A stretch of DNA of 64,000 nucleotides from positions 186,001 to 250,000 of the forward strand of contig QJNS01000013.1 of assembly GCA_004154925.1 (NCBI GenBank), read 5' to 3'. The stretch comes from Monosporascus cannonballus (Eukaryota > Ascomycota > Sordariomycetes > Xylariales). This document shows positions 10,706 to 21,396 of the stretch, piece after piece. The notes beneath the pieces were generated by a model. It worked only from the letters and a program-made list of their open reading frames with translations. It searched no databases and was not told the origin of the DNA. The translations under genes were made by a program, and so were the position numbers. Numbering within the stretch: the stretch's first letter is position 1; each line of letters opens with the position of its first letter.

Positions 10706-11872
10706 CTACGGGACGGTGCAGATGATTTTCCCCCGCGTCTTGTTCTCCTCCATGAGCTGGTGCGCCCTGACGATCTCCTCCATGGGCAGCACGGCATCGA
10801 TGAAGATCTTGAGCGCCCCGCTCTCGAAGTCCGGCAGGTACTCGGCGAGTCTGTCGCGCAACCGCCGCTGGTACGCGAGGTCGCGGCTGCGCAGCGTGCT
10901 GCCCTCGACGCGCACGCGCTTGTACAGCAGCGCGCCGATGTCGACGCCCTCCGGGAGCCTCGACCCGCCGAGGAGTCCCAGCATCACCCAGTGCGCGTCG
11001 CGCGCCGCCGCCGCGAGGTTCTGCGCGAAGTAGCCGGCGCCGACGAAGTCGACGATGAGATCCACGCCGCGGCCGCCCGTGGCGTCCAGGAGCTCCCGCG
11101 ACCAGTCGCCCGACCTGTAGTTGAAGGCGCGCGCGGCCCCGAGCTCGCGCTCCGCGAACCGGCACTTCTCATCGCTGCCGGCCGTCGCGTAGACGGCGGC
11201 GGCGCCCGCGCGCCGGGACAGCTGGATGCCCGCGATGCTGACGCCGCTGGCGCCCGCGTGCCAGAGCGCCGTCCCGCCCGCCGAGAACCCGCCCACGAGG
11301 TGCAGCGCCTGCGTCGCCGTCATCCACGTCTCGGGGATGCCCGCCGCCTGCTCCCACGTCAGCGACGCCGGCTTGCGCAGCAGCATCGCCGTCGGGACCG
11401 CGATCCACTGCGCGTAGGCGCCGCCGTACACGAGGCCGAAGACGGCGTCGCCAAGCTCGAAGGAGTCGTCGCCGCCGGCGCCGGCGCCGTTGTCGCTATC
11501 GGAGCCGGGCGCGGGGCCGAGCGACTCGACGGTCCCGCTGAACTCGACGCCGAGCGTCGGGGGCGCCTGCGGCGGCACCGGGTACTTCCCCTCGCGCTGG
11601 ATCAGGTCCATGCGGTTCAGGCCGAACGCCTTGATGCGGACGAGCGCCTCGCCCTGCTTCGGGACCGGCTTGGGCGTCGCGTCGTTGATGAAGAGGGCCG
11701 TCGCGGGCCCCTTGCCGTCTTTGATGTCTTGGAGGATTGCGGGCCGTGTCAGTCAAAGTTAGGCGGACTCCTCGACTCGTCGGCCTCCCGAGACGGATGG
11801 CCATTCGTCCGTTCATCGACGGGAGCGTGAAACGGGGCTTGGCACGGGGCTCTGCTTACCGACGGCCTTCAT
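10706..11872 (-). CDS. Zinc-independent NADPH:quinone oxidoreductase (MDR superfamily)
   Basis: Two exons: a 13-base first exon (11860-11872, ATG AAG GCC GTC G) and 10706-11727, across a 132-nt intron with a GTAAGC donor. The product is 344 residues and begins MKAVDIKDGKG. It belongs to the zeta-crystallin/TP53I3-type branch of the medium-chain dehydrogenase/reductase superfamily, which reduces quinones or enones with NADPH. Visible features are the GLNRMDLIQREGKYP and GVEFSG segments of the catalytic GroES-like fold, and the nucleotide-binding stretch HAGASGVSIAGIQLSRRAG. The zinc-ligand cysteines of alcohol dehydrogenases are absent. A low-complexity Gly/Asp insertion (GSDSDNGAGAGGDDS) sits in a surface loop. 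Very high GC creates a long antisense frame, which is a shadow. The tiny first exon is inferred from splice signals and family sequence. Confidence 0.88.
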
Positions 11873-12629
11873 GGTTTCGCCCATTTCGGCTGTTCTATCG
11901 TCGGATGCTGGCTTCGGGGAGCGACAAAGTATGCAGGGACCACAGTAGCACCGCGGAAGGAGAATACTTCCAAATTAACGCTATGTATCGTCAAATTTCG
12001 ATGGTTTATAGTTCAAAATTGCATTTGATTTCCAGACTGGCATCCGAATTTGAAATTCTTTGTACCAGACGAGCGGGAATAACGGGATGGTCTCGATGAC
12101 ATCAACTGAACATTTGCAGTCGCCATGAGTACCGGACTTGCTTAGCTCCACCCTCTAGCTCGAAGTCGTCGGGCCCGTTCGATGTAACCGTAGCCACAAT
12201 TTATCCCGAGCCACACACTCCAGAAACGTCCAGCAACGCAAAAGCAGAATTACAATCACTGTAATAACTGATCGAGATCGGCCTATTGAATCACATCAAC
12301 GTCACACAATCTCACACTAAGTGTTCATCCGCCAGAGCCGGGTCGCAAAAATCTCAGGGGATCAAAAGTTTCGAGCCCTAGGGCTCTCCGAGGAAGCTTG
12401 TGCGAGGCGTATCGGAGGCTGCAGTACCGAGAAAGCGGCCCAGGGTTGCAGCAGCAGCGGGCCGTTTTGGCCTCTGGTGCTCCCCGGTGACCCTTGCCCC
12501 AATCCGAAGCGAGGCAAGACACTTGCGGATGCGAGCAAGGCCCATCTCAGTTGTCGGGGGAGAGCCTGCCTACAAGACCCCGCGACGGGTCCTGAGTTGG
12601 GGTATACGGTCTTGCCAGACATCGGAACG

Positions 12630-13440
12630 CACGCAGGAAAACGTCCAGGAGCTCGAGTCGATCATTGCGCGGAATGTTCCTAGGCGGAGCAGTGAGCCAA
12701 CTGTCAAGTCGGCTGTCCCGTTATAGGAATCCAACAAAAACCTCCCTGAGAGTAACCGTCTCGTTTCGAACGGCTTCGACTTAGCCCAAGCGAGTTCCAT
12801 TTTCTACGCGCTGGCTAAAAATGCAGACCTTGAAGCAATGGCCCGTTAGATCTGGATGACATGCAGCAATCGCTCGACCTGTGGAGCCGTGTGACTGGCG
12901 TCGTTCGAGAAGAGCGGCTATAGCCTCTCCAAAGTTAGCGGTCAGGAAATATCTTTGCAGCACCTCGGTCCTCAGGATAAGCTTCCGAAGTCAAGCACCA
13001 TGGCTGCGGTCTGCGTCTTCCTCAGCTAATGCCGGATACGAGATTGTATCTGGTCCCGAGACGGCCATTTTTCGAGTTGTTGGCGCCGGTGCTCTTGGTG
13101 GCACTTCTCAGGGCATTCCCATGAGAAACACGCGGTCGAGTTCTCCGTTGGACGGAAGGCGGTCATCCACGAGACATCTCACACCGCTTGATCGCTGCTT
13201 GATTAGAAAATAGAAGCGCAACATGAAAGCATCCTTGAGAAAGATAACACGGGTTCTGGATCCAGAACGTGAACCAACACGAGCACGCGGTCGCATCCCA
13301 GCTCCGCGTTATCAACCAACCTTATTAACGATACGAGCTCTAGCAAATGGGTAATGGGTAAGGCTTGTGCGGGGCGACGGGGGAAGATATCACCCCAGCA
13401 AGCTTGGCCGAGCACGGTGGAAATTAAACGTTGCCATGCG
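12630..13440 (+). pseudogene. Gene relic with in-frame stops
   Basis: Plus-strand reading gives successive protein-like segments: NVQELESIIARNVPRRSSEP, then after a TAG, NRLVSNGFDLAQASSIFYAL. Later, in another frame, come HSHEKHAVEFSVGRKAVIHE and HESILEKDNTGSGSRT. They are broken by TAG/TGA stops at positions where CGA or CAG codons would fit, the pattern expected from C-to-T mutation. No family is recognised. It could also be chance, as GC content here favours open frames. Confidence 0.3.
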
Positions 13441-14949
13441 AGCGATGTTACCTACCAAGTTTGACCAGTTAGAGGGCCTGCAAAATTGAAATGCGAGGCC
13501 GAGGGTGCGATGCCCGGTAGGATTATATCCGCGTACCGGCTCCGATCCAATAGTGGCCGCCTTGAGCGCGCTAACTGGAAAAATAATAAGGCGGACGGTG
13601 TGTCAATGGTTGATGAGTCCGTGGCGCGGCCGCTGCTTTTGGCGATTGCCGCCATTCCCAGTATTCACAGGCGATGATCATGAGACAGTACTTCACGGTT
13701 CCCACTATTGAAAGCTCCTTGATAGCCTAAATCCAAAGTTCTGCCGCCGAGGTCTGATAAAGGCCCGGATCCGCTCGATCGATCCCGGGTCCAGACTTCA
13801 GGGCCGATCTGCATTGAACGAATCGATTTCAGATGCGGGAAAACCCCATCATTAGGGATACGAGGCCATCAGGACAGTATCTAAAATGGATGGCCAATCG
13901 ATGGAGTCAAGGTGCGCACTACGGCGGCAGAGACTGTGAAACCTAGGTAGATTGATCTTTAGAAGATATTGGGCATACCATATTATCACGGCCAATACTA
14001 GCGAACCTAGCATGGAAAAACGGCAATAAGACATGCCGACAAACCTTGCTGATGTCTCATTAAGAATAGAGTTAAGGTACGCTTGCCGACTCGGCCCAGT
14101 GGCTTTTCCAATGAAATAGCAAGCTCTGATCTAATCTCGGCTCGGGGAATTAAAGCGGGAGAAGCCCCAAAACAATCAGCAATTAACCATTGGCCTTTGG
14201 CTCGCCGGGCCATCCCAGTTGAGAGTTCCAGATAAAGACATGCCATATGCACTTGAGACGGCACAAGATTGATGATTTTGACCCGTCACCGCGTTATTAG
14301 CAACATTAAAGGGCTAACCTATAGAGATCTGTCGACTTATTATTTGCGTCAGCTAGCATGGGCCTCAAAAGTCTAGATTCGATTCGTGAGTAAGGGACGG
14401 AAGAGATAAGAATTTCGCATGGAAATTGACCCCCGGTGTACGAGGTAATAGTAGCAGTCCTAGTATAGTACGTAAGAGTTCTTCGGACGAGTTACTGTGT
14501 TACGCGCTACTAGGGAAGCCAAAGTGGAGAGGTAATTACAATAATGCACCAATCGACATGCGGATAAGCATACCTCGAGGAGCTCCAATCGCCAACACAA
14601 CTTGTGTTTCCCGACAGCTATCGGTAACCCTTTTCGAGAGACTCTCCTACCGACTCACTTCGCTCACCTCAGTGGCTTCCCAGTCAAACCACATGGCCCA
14701 CTAATCATATTCACGTTCGCATAAGATCCGTTTAAGTTCTGGTTCCTGCATAAGCGCTATGTCGTCTCCTTGTTCCTGCATGTGTTACTATACAGATTGC
14801 GAGGGATTTATGTCACAAAGCAGTTGTCATATCCTGCATGTCCACGTCCAACACTATTTGCAGGATTGTTCCGTCATTTTAGGGCTGTAGATCAGCATCG
14901 AGTCCATCGGTTTCCCCAACACGCAGATATGAAGACGTGCATGTGAACT

Positions 14950-15653
14950 CCATCTCTGTGTCATCACAGTTCTTTCGAATGAAGCATGAAGAGACAGGCC
15001 AGGGTTTCCCCGATGTTGGCTGTCTGACTGAGGAGGGCTAGGAAGTTTCTCTCCTAGTGGCGGCGGCAGTAGAGCGTTTCAATGATGAACGATAAAACAA
15101 GCTCCTGGAGACCTTGAACTCCATCGCACCGGTATCGCCGCATTATGCCCATCTCCAAGTCTCGATCCATCCGGAAGGGAAACTACCGAAATCAGCTATA
15201 GAGCAGACCGATCGGTTCATAGGAGTACAAGTCTGTCCACGGTGACCACGTTGAGGCCTAACCAAGTGGCACCGTAACCACATATGGCAAGGCACCGTAG
15301 CTCGTGGCAACCACACAGTTCTGATTGTGAAAAGAAAACCCCTCACAGCGGCCAAGAACGACAGGGCTTGTCGAAGTGGCTTGCCAATTTCCGCAGAGAG
15401 AGCCGGACCATTCATCCTCCATGTCCACAAAGGGCATGGATCTTTGTTCCTTGCAGTAAGTAGTACTGTTCGATAACATCTTAGCTTACGTGGTTCGGGC
15501 TACCATCTCTCCCAAAGTACGGTCAAGCCTGCGAAAGGCAAGCTCGTATTCCGTTAGACGAGGAAGGCCCGACGTAGTATTTTTCATGTATCGCACCATG
15601 TAATCCCATAACGATTGGTACATAGCGATAGGAAACACATCTAAGATAACTGG
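14950..15653 (-). pseudogene. Gene relic on the minus strand
   Basis: A minus-strand frame from about 15,653 to 15,489 reads like protein (SLWDYMVRYMKN, then LTEYELAFRRLDRTLGEMVA) and ends at a possible GTAAGC donor. A following frame, about 15,450-15,258, reads FVDMEDEWSGSLCGNWQATS and ALPYVVTVPLG before a TAG. Further protein-like text continues to about 14,950 with TGA/TAG stops (ASTWSPWTDLYSYEPIGLLY; ERNFLALLSQTANIGETLA). This suggests a dead multi-exon gene. I do not recognise the family. Confidence 0.4.
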
Positions 15654-16266
15654 GGGACTCCTCTATCGGGTCTGGGCATGATACAATGAGGCAACCTTCA
15701 CCCCTTTTTGGGAGAACCTGCTCTCTAACGCCCACCTTACCCCCTCCCCTTTATGGCGAATTTTCCACTCTGCCAGCTGCAAACGACAGGTCAAACCCCC
15801 CTGTCGTCCTTGTAACGTTAGGACCGTACAGCCGTTAAATGACCTAGACCTTACCAGGTCGGTAATTCCACAGAGCTGGGAAGATGGCGGCTACAGACTG
15901 TGATTCGACTACAAGCGAAATAAGCTGTGGAAAAGAGAAAAATCGAATTATGGGTCCACTATGCTGAGTACGGATGGCGACCTCCCCCCAATCAGCACGC
16001 TAACTCGTATACGCCAATGGGATCCTGGGCCCTGGGCTACCCCTGAGCCCTGCGTGAGCCCTAGCACCTGAGGCCCCTGGCAGACAGACACAGTCTGCAT
16101 CTAACTGCCCAGTATCTGTAAGGCAGGCGAAAGCGGACTAATTGTCTGGTCGCATCGCAGCCATAGGGCCATGGGGAACCATTGACACCACAGACTCTCT
16201 TCTGGCTCCTCCTTTGAGCCCGCCTTCCCCGTCAAGGAGCCCACATCCCCCGTGCCGCCTACTCTG

Positions 16267-16274
16267 TATATAAA
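16267..16274 (+). promoter_or_regulatory. TATA box of the CCG-6-like gene
   Basis: TATATAAA lies about 185 bp before the ATG, followed by a pyrimidine-rich stretch (CCTTTTCCTCTTCCCTTCTTC) likely to hold the transcription start, and a long A/C-rich leader ending CAGCCAAGATG. CCCCT-type motifs, similar to fungal stress response elements, lie upstream at about 16,030-16,080. Together this is the layout of a strongly expressed fungal gene. Confidence 0.7.
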
Positions 16275-16456
16275 GGTGATCCATCCAAGAACTGGCAATC
16301 CTTTTCCTCTTCCCTTCTTCACCCACACACAGTCCCTAATAGCAACCCTGACTGTTTAGTCACATTCATTCGTTCTTTAACAGGAAAACCCTACATACAA
16401 TACTTAATAATCCTCCCAACGCTCTTACCGAGTATCTTAATACCAAATCAGCCAAG

Positions 16457-17062
16457 ATGAAGACCTTCGCTGCTGCCCTTGCCCTCGCCGCTGGCGTCTC
16501 TGCCTCCTACCCCGTCGGTGGCAACGTCACCTACGCTACTGAGGTCGTCACCTCCTACGAGACCTACTGCCCTGGTCCTACTACCCTGACCTATGGCCAG
16601 ACTACCTACACCGTCTCGTCGGCCACTACCCTCACCATCACCAACTGCCCCGGCGGTTGCACGGTGACCAAGCCCGTCTACACCACCTCGTCCGTGGTCT
16701 GCAAGACCTGGTAAGAAGAGTTTATGGGAATATAGAGTGATATGCTAACGGCTTTCAGCGGCGAGCACCCCACCAGCAAGCACCCCGTCTATCCTACCGA
16801 GACCCCCGTCTACCCGACTAAGGTCCCCACCACTGAGGCTCCTGATGCTCCTACGACCTACCCGACGGTCGCTCCTCCTACGAACTACCCCAACACCACC
16901 ATCGCCACCAGCGTCACCAGCGAGTACCCCGTTGTCCCCACTGGCGGTGTTACTACCGCCCCTACTCCGGAGAACCCGACCGCGATCCCCACTGCCGGTG
17001 CCGGCAAGCTCGCCGCTGGTGCCGGTCTGGCCGGTCTCATGGGTCTCGTCGCCCTTCTGTAA
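16457..17062 (+). CDS. CCG-6-like cell wall protein (clock-controlled protein 6 family, GPI-anchored)
   Basis: Two exons, 16457-16710 and 16759-17062, with a 48-nt intron (GTAAGA donor, GCTAACG branch site, TTTCAG acceptor), give 185 residues. Residues 1-17 are a signal peptide ([16 protein letters not shown]). The following domain has the pattern of the Neurospora CCG-6 / yeast Sed1-like wall proteins: [46 protein letters not shown]. The second exon encodes a Thr/Pro/Ser-rich, probably heavily O-glycosylated stalk with repeated VYPT units. It ends in a hydrophobic tail ([15 protein letters not shown]) that fits a GPI-attachment signal. Expected location is the outer cell wall; expression of the family is often high and clock- or stress-linked. 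Codon use is strongly biased to C-ending codons, which also points to high expression. Confidence 0.85.
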
Positions 17063-20000
17063 ATTGGCCTAACTGGTTCGCATTCACGTCTATGACCTAC
17101 GATTCTCATTTGTTCGATAATACCACTTAATACCCTGGGGATCGAGAAATGCCTTTTGAGATTCATGACGAGAAAGCCAGTTTGGGAGTTTACGGGCTGA
17201 GGTGGCTTGGTAGACAGGGAGGTAATTGAACGGCACGCGGCATTCTGCATAGCACTATGGAGTCTTTTTTTGGATGACGGCCACGCTTGCAGGATATTAC
17301 TGATTCTTGTATTTTGGTGTTACGGATACTTATACTACGCCACAGAGGATTCACGATGTGTGCGGTCTTCCACGCAGGGTTGGAATGGCAGTGGAGGCGC
17401 TCGGATTCGGGCTGGATTTGAGGCGCGCCTTTGACAATCAAAAGAACCATTTCACCCTCGACTCTCGTTTCACCCAAGATGACTTCGTTTCTCGTGCTCA
17501 CTCGTTCTCCTAACCTTCTATTGTACAAATTTGAGAAGGTCGGTGCGAATGTATACTAGGACAGCCGAGCTTGCAGACCCCTTTTCGCTGGATGTTTTAT
17601 TGGTCTTTGGACAAGCTTTTCTCGGTGTCTTGCGAGCCTCTGTACTATAGTTTTGAAGGCAAAGCAGCGCTGCCACGAAGGCCAAGTTTTGGTCCGGCAC
17701 CTTTATATTCTGTTCTCCTCTACTCTGCCGTGATAATTGCCTCGGAAGACCGACCTCGTTTGCACCGATCCATGTCTCATTATACTTAGTGGTGCGTGGT
17801 GGTACCATAGAATATCCCCTGGCGAGTCTAACCTTGCTCCCCATAATGCTCTGTCTCACCGTTGCACAGCTTAAGGTTTTGTGACGTCCTTCGGTGCTCC
17901 TGTCTTACCTGCCTGTGTTGATCCAGCCTACATGAAGTCGTACAAGCGGTACATTATAATACGGGCGCCGCTCATCCGTGTCTTGCCCCGGGTGTCAGAT
18001 CTAGTTCTTCTAGCCATCTGTTCGCCATGTGCCCCAGTTCCTGCCAACTTGAACCGCTTACATGGCCGTCACTTGTTTATAGCAGCGCCCTTTGAGCGGC
18101 CCGTCTTCTGCATACCGACCGGTAGCCAGTATTCGGATTAGGCATGGGGTGTTTCCTTCGCATCCGAAGTCAAAAACAGCCGCTGATGGACTCCACGCAC
18201 GGCCAGTAGGTAGGCACTTACCCTGCCTGACTGGAGCCCTAAACCTAAAATCCATCATCGTTACCCCTAGTAGGTAGTCGAAATTAAGAATTTCAGGGGC
18301 TTAAGACAAAACGCGCGCGACATGGTCTCCCCAGAAACATTATGAGGTAGGCTAAATCTCCGAGACGAGACATGAGCAGCCTCGTGCCGGCGACGGTCAG
18401 TCTCACCATTTCATAACACGCACTCTCTCTCCCCGCTAATGTGTCTCTGTCTCCCTTGCGGTCCCGGTGTTATAACGTTCCTTGTTTTCTTTTTCTCCCC
18501 AACGGTGGCATGTCTAAGACTGGTGTCAACGAGACCCGAAACAGCAACCTTAATCAAACCTCGAGCTGCCACACCCGCGCCACGGCTAACACACCCTACT
18601 TAGTCCTGCACTCTCCTCCCGCTGGTGCGCCGCCACCACCTCTGACTGGCCCAGCTGCAGCTGCAGCGCAGGTATCACACCCTCCCAAATTGGAGCGTCG
18701 CAGCCACGCACGTCCCGGGCGCTACTGCAGGTACGCAATCTTTAAATTTCTTCTGGGCTCGGCGGGTGATGCCCAGCTTGTCCGCCCATTTGCAGGGCGC
18801 CTGGACCGAGTAACCAGTAATAAGGGTGTAAAAATAAAATTAAAAAATTAATTTTGCCCGGTAATAACATACGTCCGTGATATGTTGGAAATGTTACTGC
18901 TTCTCGCGCGCGCACACAACCGGACTGATTGGTAGGATTCTTGGGAATTGCCATAGAGATCCGGCTTTCTGTCTTCTTTCGCACGCGGTAGGAGTGGCCT
19001 CTGGTCCGGCGGATTCATGGATGCGCTGGCCCGATTTGATAGGTGTTTTCGTCCAAAGAAAGGCTGGGGTGCTAGATGTGGCTGGCTAGGTGTGACCTTA
19101 GAAGTGCCCGAACGTATCCTGCTGTTCATCCCTGCCTAACTGGTAGGTAGCCTGAGATTTTGGAGTACGTAGGTATTCTCCGACAAGGACGACGCTTCCC
19201 ATTTTTCGCGGGGTCGTCTTGGAGTCATACCACAGCCCCCCAAGACAATGTCGCGAGTTATCTAACCACGCAAATAGGATGATGCCATTGATAGCGACTA
19301 TGACTTATCTGACAGTTGCCATAGTCGAAGAGTGCGCAGACATCCCAGCAATCGAGCGGTCAGTCAGCAGATCGGAGAGCAGTTAGGCTTCTACGCTGTC
19401 CTGCCATCAGCTTCAATGGGTGCAGCGGGTTCGTTGGAACATCCCACTCGGTTAAGGTTCTCAGTGTCGAATTCTTACCTCGTCTTCCGAATTTTTAGTT
19501 GTCTTTTTAATAGCGTACGACTACGGCACGCGAAGCCCTCACAAGCGCGCTTTGACTCGGTCCGCATGCTTTTCTCATGGGGTCGCTGTAGTCTGCCCCT
19601 CTTAGGGGCAGAGAATCTCCAGGTGCTGTCGTTCGATTTAACAACAGGCGATACAGCACACCTCGAGAACACCACGGCCCGAAGGAACGCTCTTGCCAGT
19701 TCGCGGCCGACTGCTGGGATCCAGTGCTATGCATCCCGGTATCCAGACTACGACCGCCGATGGCGGCTTGTGTGATCCACGTCTAGTTTCAATGTCGCTA
19801 CGTAAGAATAACTTGGGCAGAATTATAACAGTGTGCTCCGGGGGCTCACTGCCGAAGCTGTGCTTTTTTATCATATTTACGACTCGGGTTCGTACAGTGG
19901 TATAGGTAGGATCTGGTGGTATGAAAAATAGCGACGACCTACCAAAAAGCCACACAGGGGGAATCCTCAGTAGCCATAGATCCTCTGTGCCTATCCATGG

Positions 20001-21396
20001 TCTAGTTGTCACCCATTTACGCTAGGGCGTTAATCTTGAGAGGCAGTTGAGGGTCTTTTGCTCGGCGAACCTCAAGTTAAATGATCAACTACGTTCACTC
20101 TTGTCTATATCGCCGGGTTATGATTTATGATCGTATCCTTTTCCCAACGATGGATGGTTAGTAAAACTATAAGATCGGAGACGACCCTTTGTAAACCTTG
20201 GGGTAGATTTAGGGCAACAGCCCCTTAGAAAAGTCCATTCATTGATACGGGACCTATGTTAATTGCCTAGGTATAAGCAGGTCCGTGACTTTCCTGGATG
20301 CAGCGAAGTAGAGTTCCCTTCCATATTATGTATCTCGTGGCATGCCCCTATCTGAAGCTTGAGTAGGTCCAGAGCAACGGCCCCCCAATAATATTTATCG
20401 TTGTTACGGGATCTGTGTTGATTTCATGTAAGTTGCGCTGCGAAGCCTCATGATTATTGCGAAGTGTATACAGTTTCCTCACATGCCATGCTTCTTGCGG
20501 CATATTCGAGGCGCATAAGTGGAAGAGATGTTACGGTTGTGCCTTTCTCTGGAACCATAATAACGCTCGGTGAACTTACACACGTATGCACTTTCCCTTA
20601 CTGGGCGAGCTGCCATTATATACCAAGCAGAGCTGCTTGTCTCCGGCGTTAATTGATTAAGTTATATTATTCCCGACCTTTTTTTTGCCGTCTGGGCGTG
20701 GCCCATTTACCCCTTACATATTCGGGCCCGATGCCCGCTGCTTGGTCGATCCAACACTTAAAGGACGTCTACATGCACAGAACATCGAGAGTCACATCAC
20801 TAGGAAGTCAGGAAGACTTTAAACGCCAAACACCAGAATTTAGGCTAAACCACGCGAGTGAGATCGTGCTCCCCAGAGTCCAAAGCCTTTTGTGAAGCAG
20901 TAGTTTTTCGGCTGTTTCCTAAAGTAGCCATGACGGAAGCCATGATGGAACAGTGTTGCGGTCTTGATAATACTGGGCATCAATCGGGTATATTTTATAT
21001 GAACTACGCTTTCGCATCGACATCTTTGTAGACGGTCTAAAGACCGATATATTTTATGCTGATGGTGCTACTTCAGAGTGTCTACGTAGGGGCCGTACAT
21101 CTCTTACCTTCATTGGTATTAGTGGAGCCTGTTATGCACTGACCAAGTCCTGTACCTCCCTACATTCCCTAATTGGGATGCGCTCTGGCATCACTAACTG
21201 TTGACCCTGCTTGCTCCACTTTGTTCTTACCTCACTTCGTCACCACGAAAAGAACATCAACAGCCTCTTGATCGGAAAACGCAGCTATCTAGCATATAAA
21301 CGCACATAAACGCACCGATTCGCCGTTGTCAACGCATCTACAAAGCAACCTACAGTTCTCAAAAATCCTGAAATTGGAAATCCACATTCAATCACC
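17063..21396. other. Gene-poor interval
   Basis: About 4.3 kb with no convincing coding region on either strand. It includes the CCG-6-like 3' flank, a CAGCTGCAGCTGCAG palindromic patch at about 18,652-18,666, the decayed 161-bp duplication at 20,197-20,505, and the upstream region of the deaminase gene. Open frames here are short and have no recognisable content. Confidence 0.5.
20197..20505. repeat. Decayed tandem duplication, period about 161 bp
   Basis: Two adjacent units begin at about 20,197 (CTTGGGGTAGATTTAGGGCA) and 20,358 (CTTGAGTAGGTCCAGAGCAA). They stay alignable through the anchors GATACGGGACCTATGTT / GTTACGGGATCTGTGTT and GCGAAGT...GTGGCAT / GCGAAGT...GCGGCAT. Many differences are transitions. 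There is no coding capacity. It may be a remnant of a larger mobile element or a local duplication. Confidence 0.55.

Larger units (their letters stand above)
11873..16456. other. Gene-poor interval with gene relics and the CCG-6-like promoter
   Basis: No intact gene found in about 4.6 kb. Protein-like stretches interrupted by stops occur at about 12,630-13,440 (+) and 14,950-15,650 (-), listed separately. Other short frames, such as 14,007-14,264 (-) and 13,486-13,677 (+), look weakly protein-like but have no support. The last ~700 bp serves as upstream region of the gene at 16457. Confidence 0.5.

Noticed and set aside
10535..11830. Plus-strand open frame of 431 codons
   Set aside because: It lies antisense to the quinone oxidoreductase. 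Its Arg/Ala/Glu-rich composition is what the complement of a GC3-rich gene gives, while the minus frame has clear MDR-family sequence.
9336..11872. Dienelactone hydrolase plus quinone oxidoreductase as an aromatic-degradation pair
   Set aside because: They are convergent, share no promoter, and both belong to large families with varied roles. Adjacency alone does not support a pathway.
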